Assembly: GCF_007859915.1 (NCBI RefSeq)
Contig: NZ_SJPM01000014.1
Location: forward strand, 64,867-128,866
Reading direction: 5' to 3'
From: Neorhodopirellula pilleata
GTDB lineage: Bacteria; Planctomycetota; Planctomycetia; Pirellulales; Pirellulaceae
Length of the DNA: 64,000 nucleotides
Shown one piece after another: positions 50,164 through 58,449 of this stretch. The notes beneath the pieces are model-generated. The model did not search any database. It was given only the letters and a program-made list of their open reading frames with translations, and had not been told where the DNA came from. The stretch's first letter is position 1. The number at the start of each line of letters is the position of its first letter. Both the position numbers and the translations under genes were made by a program.

Positions 50164-50233
50164 GCGCCCAGTGGGAGTTGAACCCACACTTCCGCCATGG
50201 CAAGGCAGCAGGCTACCGCTACATCATGGGCGC
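50164..50233 (-). tRNA. tRNA-Gly(GCC), locus 2
   Basis: Acceptor GCGCCCA/TGGGCGC, anticodon stem CTGCC/GGCGG with loop TTGCCAT. The stems differ from 13835 by compensating changes. Confidence 0.86.
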
Positions 50234-50267
50234 AAAAATGCATCACTACCAAATTGTCAAAGATCGA

Positions 50268-50347
50268 AATAGCTATTAGCGGTTAGCATCTAGCAATTAG
50301 CTTTCCAGTGTTGGAGCTAATCGCTAACGGCTAATAGCTAATCGCTA
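50268..50347. repeat. GTTAGC-family hairpin
   Basis: Near-identical to 14033-14112. Confidence 0.75.
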
Positions 50348-50356
50348 TCTTTAAGT

Positions 50357-50428
50357 GGGATCGGTGAGAATCGAACTCACATCGCTCGGATTAAGAGTCC
50401 GATGCATTACCTTGTCTGCCACAATCCC
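50357..50428 (-). tRNA. tRNA-Lys(CUU), locus 2
   Basis: Identical in plan to 14119: acceptor GGGATTG/CGATCCC, loop CTCTTAA. Confidence 0.87.
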
Positions 50429-50439
50429 AAAATCAGTTG

Positions 50440-50505
50440 CGAGTCTCGAGCTGCGAGTCATGAGTGTTCGATCTCAGGACTCATCACTCGGAACTCAAGT
50501 CTCTC
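50440..50505. repeat. GAGTCTTGA-family hairpin
   Basis: TGCGAGTCTCGAGCTGCGAG faces TCAGGACTCATCACTCGG and following units. Confidence 0.6.
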
Positions 50506-50510
50506 TTAAT

Positions 50511-50541
50511 CGGCGTGGCGGGAATTGAACCCGCGACCGTC
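50511..50541 (-). pseudogene. tRNA-Ile(UAU) 3' fragment
   Basis: The acceptor 3' strand and the T arm (CACGCCG end, GCGGG/CCCGC) are identical to 14267, but the sequence breaks off after the T arm and variable region. The anticodon, D and 5' acceptor parts are absent, and a repeat hairpin follows directly. Confidence 0.85.
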
Positions 50542-50544
50542 CAT

Positions 50545-50629
50545 TGAAGTTTGAAGAGTGAAATGTGAAGTTGGAAATCACTTTCGCTCCTGGCATTTCA
50601 CTCTTCACCCTTCTCTCTTCAAACTTCCA
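50545..50629. repeat. GAAGTTTGAAG-family hairpin at the broken tRNA-Ile
   Basis: GAAGTTTGAAGAGTGAAATG faces CACTCTTCACCCTTC and CTTCAAACTTCC. It lies exactly where the 5' part of tRNA-Ile(UAU) should be. Confidence 0.75.
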
Positions 50630-50633
50630 AAGT

Positions 50634-50704
50634 GGTAGCCCCGAGGATCGAACTCGGCACAACCTCGTTATCAGCAAGGCCTGGACAACCAGCCCTCGAC
50701 TACC
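50634..50704 (-). tRNA. tRNA-Ile(GAU), locus 2
   Basis: Acceptor GGTAGTC/GGCTACC, D arm GGGCTGGTTGTCC, anticodon stem CCTTG/CGAGG with loop CTGATAA, T stem CCGAG/CTCGG. Confidence 0.83.
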
Positions 50705-50707
50705 TCA

Positions 50708-50785
50708 GTAGCAGTTAGCTTTTAGCGATTTGCCTTTAGCTTTCCTGTCACTGCTAACAGCTAATCGCGAACGGCTAACAGCTAT
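50708..50785. repeat. GTTAGC-family hairpin
   Basis: Counterpart of 14578. Confidence 0.7.
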
Positions 50786-50793
50786 CTCTCAGT

Positions 50794-50864
50794 GGGCCGG
50801 GAGGCGCTCGAATCCTCGTCTGCGGTTCTTCAGACCGCCGCTAGACCGTCTCAGCTACCAGCCC
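50794..50864 (-). tRNA. tRNA-Phe(GAA), locus 2
   Basis: Identical to 14662: acceptor GGGCTGG/CCGGCCC, loop CTGAAGA. First tRNA of array 2. Confidence 0.86.
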
Positions 50865-50867
50865 GTC

Positions 50868-50950
50868 ATAGCTTGTTAGCATTTAGCGATTTAGCGTTTA
50901 GCTTTTGCATCTCTGGCTAGTTGCTAACTCGCTAACGGCTAATCCGCTAA
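50868..50950. repeat. GTTAGC-family hairpin
   Basis: Between tRNA-Phe and the terminator; absent from the same place in locus 1. Confidence 0.65.
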
Positions 50951-50962
50951 CGAACGAAAAAA

Positions 50963-50998
50963 GGCTCGATGCCTGAGTGACACCGAGCCTTCATGAAG
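50963..50998 (-). terminator. intrinsic terminator before array 2
   Basis: AAGGCTCGGTGTC faces GGCATCGAGCCTT, then a T run on the minus strand, as at 14775. Confidence 0.75.
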
Positions 50999-51024
50999 AA
51001 GTCGTTCGCTAATGAAAGCGAGTG

Positions 51025-51234
51025 TCACATCAGACGCGGATACGCCAGGGCAAAATTCCGATTCAACGGACTGTCACTATGGACAGGAGCGCCGAACGCA
51101 TTGCCTTCGTATATCTGTTCGAGTCGACTGGATTGAATATTCGTTAACATCAGAAAGCTCGTTACTCGCTTGTCTATGAATGTGACTTGTGTGTTCGTAG
51201 AGATAGACTCTCTCGCGGCCAGATGGTTCGCCAA
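51025..51234 (-). CDS. leader ORF of array 2
   Basis: 69 residues if it starts at TTG 51234. Shares NTQVTF, RVTSFLML, QSSRLEQI, EGN.FG and AYPRLM with the ORF at 14843, with six extra codons near the end in frame. Function unknown. Confidence 0.45.
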   Translation of the reverse strand: MANHLAARESISTNTQVTFIDKRVTSFLMLTNIQSSRLEQIYEGNAFGAPVHSDSPLNRNFALAYPRLM

Positions 51235-51380
51235 AAATCTCGCTTTCGCAAAACTAGACTCGCTAGGTGGCGAGATTGCTTCACGACGGCAAGAAAAACG
51301 TTGCCATCTCTCGCACGAAAGTCAAACGATTCGTCGATGCTTTTGTACTCGCACGTTGCGAGATTTTCTCAAATGGCTAA

Positions 51381-51848
51381 TCAAGAAGGCTCATCTTGCG
51401 AGCGGAGATGCCTGAGATGGTGAGCAGCATGTGCTGTGTGGATTTCCAGGATCTTCCCAGGCGGCAATCGGCCGAATCCCGGGTGAGGAGCGAAGCTGCC
51501 GGAGTGATCCAGGAGACGGCCAACACTTGCCGCGAATGCTTCCACTTCGGTTGCATCTTCCAAGTCGTCCGGTGGCTGGAAGATTGAGGAGGTTCGAAAT
51601 CCACGAGGAGAATCAGCGCTCAGCAACTTCGGCAACAACAGCCATCGCATCAATGGTCGTAGTGGAGCAAAGAGCGACATCCAAGCCGGATAGCCACCGA
51701 TCGCGTAATCTTGCACCAAAACCAAGTGCCGACAGATCTGTCCGAGCGACCAGTTTCCGTGCCGGACGTAGCCGCTGGCGAGCAATTGTCGAGCGTCATC
51801 GACGGCCGTTTCGAGATTGTCGAACTGTACTTGACGGAGGTCACTCAT
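51381..51848 (-). CDS. DUF1569 (DinB-like) protein 1
   Basis: 155 residues. NWSLGQICRHLVLVQDYAI and the C-terminal HTAHAAHHLRHLRSQ match the DUF1569 four-helix DinB-like family, with the His residues that usually bind metal. A second member is at 55038. Function unknown. Confidence 0.8.
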   Translation of the reverse strand: MSDLRQVQFDNLETAVDDARQLLASGYVRHGNWSLGQICRHLVLVQDYAIGGYPAWMSLFAPLRPLMRWLLLPKLLSADSPRGFRTSSIFQPPDDLEDATEVEAFAASVGRLLDHSGSFAPHPGFGRLPPGKILEIHTAHAAHHLRHLRSQDEPS

Positions 51849-52008
51849 ATGTCTTCGGCATCTCGGTAGAATCTGAATCTATTGAAGCGCATTATGAACG
51901 ACTCGTCGAAAGATTGACACCCGCGATGAATACCGATGCAATCGAAGTCCGACCGGCTCGCAGCGATGATCGTGCCCGCAAATGCTGCGAATCATTGAAC
52001 CATAAGAA

Positions 52009-52266
52009 ATGCTGGGTCGAGTGATGGGAAATACCGCACCATTACACCTGAGACCGTTTCGACCAGAATATGCTGAAATGTGTCTGGCATTGTTCCGGGA
52101 TTGCGTTCATCGAGTCAATTCCCGCGACTACACACCTGACCAAATTGAGGCCTGGGCTTCACCGTCGATCGATCTCGAAACATGGCGAACTCGGTTCGCT
52201 GATCGCTTCGCTTACGTGGCTACAGAAGATGATCATATCGTTGGCTTTACTGATAGCCGACCTTGA
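52009..52266 (+). pseudogene. GNAT acetyltransferase, N-terminal fragment
   Basis: LHLRPFRPEYAEMCLALFRDCVHRVNSRDYTPDQIEAWA and FAYVATEDDHIVGFTD are typical of the first half of GNAT proteins (about 75 of 150 residues). The frame then leaves the family pattern after GFTD, exactly where the DCC fragment on the other strand ends. Confidence 0.75.
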
Positions 52267-52457
52267 ATCTCATCCATGAAGTCTTTCATGGTCATCCCGA
52301 AGCTTGACGGGCTGAATGAAGGATCGGCAATGTCGGTGAAACGGATTTGATGCTTTCGATCAAAACGACGGAGCAGTTTGATTTCGCGCAAGCAAAGCGG
52401 GCACTCGCCATCGTAGAAGACTTCCACCTGCCAGTCGTTGCTCTCTTGGCCGCTCAC
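52250..52457 (-). pseudogene. DCC (DUF393) thiol-disulfide protein, N-terminal fragment
   Basis: VEVFYDGECPLCLREIKLLRRFDRKHQIRFTDI carries the CxxC and DGxCPLC signature. Relatives are about 130 residues, but this one breaks off after MDEIQGRLS. The start overlaps the stop of the SOUL gene by 4 bp. Confidence 0.75.
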
Positions 52458-53110
52458 GAGTCTTTCGCCGTTTCGCTGTCGGCTTCCGACTTGCCGTTCT
52501 CCGTTTCCTTCGACGACGCTTTTAGTCGGATCAGGATCTCATTGCGGCGAAGTGCTGCTGGAGTGAACGGCGGATCGTAGCCAGCCGCCTCGGCCGACTC
52601 CTCTCCTTCCAGTTCGCGACTCTTCATCCATGCTCGCAGTTCGGCTTCCTTCTCCTTCGCCAGCTTCGAGTCGAGCTTGCCGGGAAAGCGAATCACCGCG
52701 AAGCGACCGCCCTTTCGCTCACGTAGCTTCACGCCCTCACCTTTCGGATCAGGAGCGCCTTCTGCGGCAACTTCTTTGGGCATCACAAAACCCATCGAGA
52801 CATCTGACTTGCCGATTTCACCTTCCATGAACACCGGCGTCGTCATTGCGATCTTCTGCTCGGCCTCATTCGCTCCGCTGATGTATTGGAACAGTCGCAT
52901 GAAACTGCCGTCGCGGCCCTGCGAGTCCATCTTCGAATCGGTCGCCACCAGCATCAAGTCCGGATACTCGCGGACTTCAAAACTGCCGTCGGACTCGATC
53001 ACTTTGTACTCGGCCGACTCGTACCCCGCTCGAGTGGCCATCGCAACGGCGACGGTGCCAACCAAAGCAACTCCGAGGAATCCCGTGATATAGATCATTG
53101 TTCGTTTCAT
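52454..53110 (-). CDS. SOUL heme-binding family protein
   Basis: 218 residues. An N-terminal membrane anchor (MIYITGFLGVALVGTVAVAMA) is followed by the SOUL domain (AEYKVIESDGSFEVREYPDLMLVAT, FMRLFQYISGANEAEQKIAMTTPVFME) and a Glu/Lys-rich tail. Family members bind heme or related tetrapyrroles. Translationally coupled to the DCC fragment. Confidence 0.9.
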   Translation of the reverse strand: MKRTMIYITGFLGVALVGTVAVAMATRAGYESAEYKVIESDGSFEVREYPDLMLVATDSKMDSQGRDGSFMRLFQYISGANEAEQKIAMTTPVFMEGEIGKSDVSMGFVMPKEVAAEGAPDPKGEGVKLRERKGGRFAVIRFPGKLDSKLAKEKEAELRAWMKSRELEGEESAEAAGYDPPFTPAALRRNEILIRLKASSKETENGKSEADSETAKDS

Positions 53111-53252
53111 CCGTCCCAACTCCATCGTGTTGAACTTTCTCGACTGAGTTATTGTAGGCACACGGCTAGCAACGCCCATGCCGCCATTGACGGCCGCCAA
53201 TCCTGCCATTAGGAAAATCGTTCGGATTTCGAAGTTTGCAGGAGAATGTTGG

Positions 53253-53528
53253 ATGGGCGAGTGCCAGTCGGGACTTTCGAGAGGCGACATCGACCGTGTC
53301 ATCATGATGGCCTGGGAAGATCGCACCAGCTTTGACGCCATCCAGGACCAGTTCGGGTTGTCCCCAGGCGACGTCATTAAGTTGATGCGTCGAGAGATGA
53401 AGTCCAGTTCTTTCAAGCTGTGGCGGAAGAGAACCCATGGGCGAGTAACCAAGCACGAGGCCAAGTTTGCGAAAACCGAAAATGGCGACGAACTACGACA
53501 ATTTCGAGCTCCGTCTCAGCGAGGATAA
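53253..53528 (+). CDS. TIGR03643-family small protein
   Basis: 91 residues, ATG with AGGAG upstream. LSRGDIDRVIMMAWEDRTSFDAIQDQFGLSPGDVIKLMRREMKSSSFKLWRKRTHGRVTKHEAKF is the full family pattern, with a helix-turn-helix look. Function unknown. Confidence 0.85.
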   Translation: MGECQSGLSRGDIDRVIMMAWEDRTSFDAIQDQFGLSPGDVIKLMRREMKSSSFKLWRKRTHGRVTKHEAKFAKTENGDELRQFRAPSQRG

Positions 53529-53533
53529 CCGCG

Positions 53534-53725
53534 TTGGCGAAGATCAAACGAGTCAGGACGAAGTCTTGCAGTCGTTGCCATGAAACCAATGACGTTCTCT
53601 ATCGTGTTCGCGTCGAGGAAGACGGTAATTGGATTTTCGTCTGCCCGGTCTGTCTCGCCAGAGTCAAACCGGGGAATCCGCACTACCAGTACGGCGGGAC
53701 TTGGAAGAGCAAAAAGCGTCACTGA
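53534..53725 (+). CDS. small zinc-ribbon-like protein
   Basis: 63 residues from TTG with GAGGAT upstream. Two CxxC pairs (SCSRCHE and FVCPVCL) around a basic core. It follows the TIGR03643 gene by five bases, so the two are cotranscribed. Function unknown. Confidence 0.65.
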   Translation: MAKIKRVRTKSCSRCHETNDVLYRVRVEEDGNWIFVCPVCLARVKPGNPHYQYGGTWKSKKRH

Positions 53726-54156
53726 CCCGTGAAGCTATCGTCTCCAGTCGAGCCTTCGGGTTCATCCGGTGCCGGGTGGACGATCGGATACGGTGGCATG
53801 TGAGGGTAGTACTCGCCGGGATGACCCGGCGGCAGGTTGTCCGGAGCGGAATAACCGGTCGGAACGTAGTACGGATGGTCAGGCGGCAGTTGCGGCCACG
53901 TGTGCAGCGGTGGCGGGGATTCGATGACGACGGGATCTTCGGGTTCGGGCGGCCAAGGCCAATCTTCGGGCCACCAATCAGGTCTTGGGCCGTAGTCGTC
54001 GCTGGAACTGGCGGTAGTTGAATCATCACCTTCGTCGCTGTCGTCGTCGGTGGAGCTGCCCTCGGGGATGTAGTGCGATTGGCTTCCCGGTGGATCGAAT
54101 GGCGGGACGAAAGGTGATGGTGGCAGGTCGGGGTCGTAAAAACCTTGCGGTGTCAT
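53719..54156 (-). CDS. proline-rich acidic protein
   Basis: 145 residues, very rich in Pro, Asp, Ser and Trp (WWPEDWPWPPEPEDP, DDDSDEGDDSTTASSSDD). Low-complexity and probably disordered. It starts within the stop of the radical SAM gene (ATGA), so it is translated. Role unknown. Confidence 0.6.
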   Translation of the reverse strand: MTPQGFYDPDLPPSPFVPPFDPPGSQSHYIPEGSSTDDDSDEGDDSTTASSSDDYGPRPDWWPEDWPWPPEPEDPVVIESPPPLHTWPQLPPDHPYYVPTGYSAPDNLPPGHPGEYYPHMPPYPIVHPAPDEPEGSTGDDSFTGQ

Positions 54157-54968
54157 CGTAGGGCATTCCGTTGCAGTGGATTAGGATGAACGAACTTGGT
54201 GCGGCGCGAGGGGCAGAGTCCGCACTGGGGGATCGACTTGGTTTGCAAGAACTGGCGGACTTCGTCGTCGCTGGAGGCCGGCGGGCAGGCTTGGTAGTCG
54301 CGGAAGAGTTGCCACTGGGGCAGATCATGGAGCCATAGCTTGGATTCGAGCTGGGCGAAGTAAGCCAAGGCGGGGCACTTCCACAGCATTCCGAGATGAA
54401 GCTGAGTGCATGTTTTTTGCAGACAGACTCGGTAGGCGGCGATGGGTTTGGAATCGAACGGCATGGGCTTGCCGTCGACGACTCGGTATTGCCGCATCCA
54501 ACCACGGTGCGATTGGCGGATCTTGATTTGGATGCCGGGATGTTGTTCTCGCCATCGCCAAACGAGTTGCTTTACTTCACGCAATCGTTTGACGTATTCG
54601 TCGTGCGCCCCGTGTTGGCTGACTTCGAGTCGGCAGTCGGTCTCGATCAGCACCTCAGGCAAGCTAGGGAAGCGATGCAGGAAGAAGCCGTTAGTGACGA
54701 GCATCAGGTTGCTGTCGGGCCAGTGCTGTCGCGCGAGCAGAATGTGCTGGATGACGTTTGGGTTGAGCAGCGGTTCGCCACCGAGCAGGGCGAAACGCTT
54801 GGGCCGCAGGCGATGGGACCAGAGCGAGTAATCCGCGTCAGCTTGCTCGACGGTTGGCATTGCTCCGGCGAGATGATGATTCGAGTAGTGGCTGCATTGT
54901 TGGCACGAGAGGTTGCAGCCGTGGGCCAGGTGGTATTCCAACGCGGGAAGCGGCAAACGGTCATTCAT
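54153..54968 (-). CDS. radical SAM protein
   Basis: 271 residues from the ATG with AAAAGG upstream. The cluster motif is CNLSCQQC, and FALLGGEPLLNP is the GGEP SAM-binding motif. The C-terminus holds Cys groups (CLQKTCTQL, CGLCPSRR) that could bind an auxiliary cluster as in SPASM-like proteins. Possible peptide modification, but no precursor is seen nearby; the acidic Pro-rich neighbour at 53719 is a candidate. Confidence 0.85.
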   Translation of the reverse strand: MNDRLPLPALEYHLAHGCNLSCQQCSHYSNHHLAGAMPTVEQADADYSLWSHRLRPKRFALLGGEPLLNPNVIQHILLARQHWPDSNLMLVTNGFFLHRFPSLPEVLIETDCRLEVSQHGAHDEYVKRLREVKQLVWRWREQHPGIQIKIRQSHRGWMRQYRVVDGKPMPFDSKPIAAYRVCLQKTCTQLHLGMLWKCPALAYFAQLESKLWLHDLPQWQLFRDYQACPPASSDDEVRQFLQTKSIPQCGLCPSRRTKFVHPNPLQRNALR

Positions 54969-55037
54969 TGGTCGGTGCCTTTTCTCATTCGGTTCCATCG
55001 GCAAGAATTCGGATCACACAGTCCCAAAGAGGCAACG

Positions 55038-55511
55038 ATGAGCGTTCCAAAGCGAAAACTTGATTTCCAAACGGCCGACGACGTGATCGGTGAGATCGAG
55101 AGATTGAGACTCGACGGCTATTCCAGGTTGAAACGTTGGAACCTGACTCAGATGTGTGAGCATCTCACTAAGACGATGGAAGGCGAGATGAATGGTTTCG
55201 GGTTTCGCATTCCCTGGCTTCTTCGTCGAACCGTCGGCAATTGGATGACTCGCCGCGTCCTGAAAACTCGGTCCATGCCCAGCGTTCCGACGTTGCCGAG
55301 CTTGCGTCCGACTGCTGGCGATGTGGCTGAAGATTCAGTGGTTATCGAGCAGTGCATTGCGACAATTAGAAAGGCCGAACTGTTTGATGGCAGTTTGGAT
55401 GACTATCCTTTCGTTGACGGATTATCCCATGACGAGTGGCGACAATTCATGTGGATCCACGCCGCCCATCATCTAGGCTTTCTTGTCCCGTGTGACTCGG
55501 CCGAATGTTGA
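55038..55511 (+). CDS. DUF1569 (DinB-like) protein 2
   Basis: 157 residues. RWNLTQMCEHLTKTMEGEMNGF and QFMWIHAAHHLGFL match DUF1569. Divergent from the radical SAM gene. Confidence 0.82.
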   Translation: MSVPKRKLDFQTADDVIGEIERLRLDGYSRLKRWNLTQMCEHLTKTMEGEMNGFGFRIPWLLRRTVGNWMTRRVLKTRSMPSVPTLPSLRPTAGDVAEDSVVIEQCIATIRKAELFDGSLDDYPFVDGLSHDEWRQFMWIHAAHHLGFLVPCDSAEC

Positions 55512-55524
55512 CTACCTGGCGAAT

Positions 55525-56031
55525 TCATTGGTGAATCGGCGATGCGTGAAGAAGTCGGTCGGGGGTGTGCCAGGATTTTGCGGGGAGTGGGATTCCGGCT
55601 GACGTGAGGGCTCCGTGGACGAATTGGCTGCAGTAGATGCGTCCGTCGGGATGTGAGTTGGGATTGAAGAATTGCTTCAATCCATAACGTCGCCCCACGT
55701 TTTGGTTCGCGTAGTCGCGGATGCCTTGCACTTGGGCAGGTGTGAGTGGTTCGCTTGGTGGAACGTAGCGGACGATCCACGGCTTGCCGGCTGCATAACG
55801 GTTGATCGGTGAGCATTTGGCTCTTGGGAATGTCGATTCGCAAACCTTGCCGTCAATCACGATCGCGGTGTGCGTCTAATGCGTTCCGGTTACTCGCGAG
55901 AGGAAGTTGCCGAAGCGTCCTTTCAGACGGGACATCACCAACGTGCCATCGGGATAGGTTTGGCCGGAACATTCGGTGCAAACAAAGAACAAGAACATCG
56001 ACGTTGCAATCCATCGCGTGAACGCGTGCAT
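55525..56031 (-). pseudogene. YiiX-like papain-fold hydrolase interrupted by TAG
   Basis: Signal peptide at the start (ATSMFLFFVCTECSG), then GTLVMSRLKGRFGNFLSRVTGTH, a TAG at 55876-55878, and in the same frame THTAIVIDGKVCESTFP through YCSQFVHGALTSAG. The family expects an aromatic or polar residue, often Tyr, at the stop. One base change would restore the frame. The Cys (YCSQF) and the second His region are intact. Confidence 0.75.
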
Positions 56032-56131
56032 GTGAGAACTCCATTTCGTGTCAACGAGAAAATTTTTCTTAAGGCGAGGGCTTCGTGACTGAATGGATCG
56101 ATGGTTGGGTGGATGAGTTGATTGGTTGGCT

Positions 56132-56854
56132 CTAGCGCCAGATGACTCGTTCGATTCCGTGTTTGCGGAGGGCGGCTTTCTGGAACTCGGGACGCCGCCG
56201 TCGGTAGCCGGGTGGGTCGATGTGTTCGTGCTTGAACGAGTGAGAGATATCGCAGGCGACGTTGACGCCGGCGATCTTGCACCGCCAGAAGAAGTCCCAG
56301 TGCTCTTCGACTTTGAGCGATTCATCCCAGCGGATCGCTTGTAGGATGTCGCGATAGGCAACGAAGCAGTTGCCGACGTAGTGGCACCAGCGGAGCGAGC
56401 CTTGGCGGCGGTAGTGACCGTGAGGAATCCGCAGTCGTTTGCCGTCGACCTTCATGAGCTTGGGCCGCTCTTGATGATTCGATAACGCGGCGAGCAGATC
56501 GAGGTCATGCCGGGCGTTGAGCTTGCGGACTAGTTCGGGCAATCGCGTTTGCTCGGTAACCATGTGGTCGTCGTCGGCGAAGACGACAATCGGTGTGTCG
56601 CCGGCATCGAGCAAGCGGTTGCGGCCGGCGGAGAGCCCGATGTCGAATTCGGTCTCGATAATTTGGTCGACCATCGCGGCTTCGGCAGGGCAATTTGCCG
56701 AGAAGCGTAGCTCGGGTTGGCCGTCATCGAGGACATGGATCAACGGGCGATCGCTGCCATAATGTTCGTGAATGCTGCGAACGAGTGCAGCACAACACTG
56801 AGGCCGATGGATGGTCTTGATACAGAAAGTCACTTGATCACGCACGAACCACAC
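56132..56854 (-). CDS. glycosyltransferase family 2-like protein
   Basis: 240 residues. VTFCIKTIHRPQCCAALVRSI, VLDDGQPE, then VVFADDDHMV is the DxD-like GT-A pattern. The C-terminal half (WCHYVGNCFVAYRDILQAIRWDESLKVEEHWDFFWR) is shared with the neighbour at 56838, so the two are tandem paralogues. They overlap by 17 bp. Confidence 0.78.
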   Translation of the reverse strand: MWFVRDQVTFCIKTIHRPQCCAALVRSIHEHYGSDRPLIHVLDDGQPELRFSANCPAEAAMVDQIIETEFDIGLSAGRNRLLDAGDTPIVVFADDDHMVTEQTRLPELVRKLNARHDLDLLAALSNHQERPKLMKVDGKRLRIPHGHYRRQGSLRWCHYVGNCFVAYRDILQAIRWDESLKVEEHWDFFWRCKIAGVNVACDISHSFKHEHIDPPGYRRRRPEFQKAALRKHGIERVIWR

Positions 56855-58349
56855 CTCCGCCGGGATAACGCATTGAATGAAAACCGTGTTTGCGTAGTCC
56901 CATGGATCGGTATTGGGATCGCTTGCGGAGGTCGCGATAATCTTTGGACGCGACGTGGGCGTGGCGAATGAAACAATCGCCAGCGACGGCCACTTTCAAT
57001 TCCGCGAGTTTGGCTCGATAGAAGAACTCCCAGTGCTCGAAGGTTTTGATTTCCTCGTCCCAACGGAGGTTGCGGATCGTTGCGGTTCGGGCGAGGAACG
57101 CGTTGGATGACATGTGGCACCAGGCGACGTAGCCGTTGCGTTTGATCTCACCGCGATGCATTCAGATCCGTTTGCCGTTCATCAGCGGCGAGAGCATTGT
57201 CGGCCGGCCGCCGGCCCCTTGCCGGACACCAAGGATGTCGATGTCGAGTTTGCTGAACCGATCAATGAGCTTGTCTAGGTTGAGGTTCGGCGTGACGACG
57301 TGATCATCGTCAAGCAAGAACATGAACTCGGTGGTAACCGCATCCACCGAGATGTTGCGGCCGACTCCGACTCCAACATCGACTTGTGGCGGGTGAATGA
57401 CTTGGCACTTCGCGGCGGTCTCAGGATACGCGGGAAGGAAGCGGCGTTCGGGCTGTCCATCATCGACGACGATGATGTTGTTGTTGGGCTCGGCAATGTG
57501 TTTGCACAACGACTCGACCAAGCGATGGCAGGACCAGGGTCGATGAATGGTCTTGATGCAAAACGTGATGTCACTCAGTTTCATCGGCCGACTCCGGGGG
57601 AAGGATGCGTGCGAGCGAACCGGCCACGCTGGCGGTTCGAATCGGACTTCGACGTTGGGCGGAAATGGTTTAGTTCGTTCCAACCAGCGGGCGTTGTGTT
57701 CGATCGTGGTAACTTTGGCAACGCGATGAGCGAGCCAGAACGTCGAACGGCCGCTGCCAAACTCGAGGACGTGCATCATCGGATCCAGCAGCAATTCGAG
57801 AGACGCGATCTCTTCGGGCTGCATCCACGGCTCGGGAGCGGTGAAGAGTCGCTTGATCGGATGATAGATCGTCGGTGCCAATCCGATCGGCATGGAAGGC
57901 TTCCAAGTGACCGTTCGCGAGTTGGGGATACTGACCGGGGCGATTCCGCAGTGGGCGGCGAGCGTGGCGAACCGGCATTCACCCGTTAGTCGTTCGAGTC
58001 CTTGAAGATCATCGGTGTAGATCCGAGTCAACAAAGCCACATCGTAACGGCTTTCGCAACGTTCCAGTTCGTTCAAAAACACGTGCTCGCCGGCACGATG
58101 ACACTGCCGAAAAATCACCATCTGCGATTCCTCGTTCACCATCGAATGAAGATCGTGCAGCATCAATTCGGCCTGTTGCCGGTACCCGTCGTCTAATGCC
58201 AGATACGCCGCAAATATCGTGTCCACATCCGTCTTCGCCAATTCCGACCAATTCAACCGAATCGGAATTTCCAGCACTGAAAACATCTCCGCCAACAACC
58301 CGTTAGACGTCTGCCGCAGAACCGTCCGCGGATTAAAACTGCTTGTCAT
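56838..58349 (-). pseudogene. methyltransferase-glycosyltransferase fusion interrupted by TGA
   Basis: From the ATG at 58349 (AGG upstream) the frame holds a methyltransferase-like part (VLEFGSGRSTFWLAHRVAKVTTIEHNARW) and then a GT2 domain (ITFCIKTIHRPWSCHRL, FMFLLDDDHVV). A TGA at 57162-57164 interrupts just after LMNGKRI, and the frame continues without shift into MHRGEIKRNGYVAWCHMSSNAFL, which aligns with the paralogue at 56132. A recent nonsense mutation or readthrough. Confidence 0.75.
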
Positions 58350-58449
58350 CGAACATAAACCTCCCAATCTTTGGTCTAAAGTACATACTTCATCTCTAGC
58401 CGAAAAAAACGCTCCCAACGCAGGAACGTACTAACCCTCTCGGAGTCAC

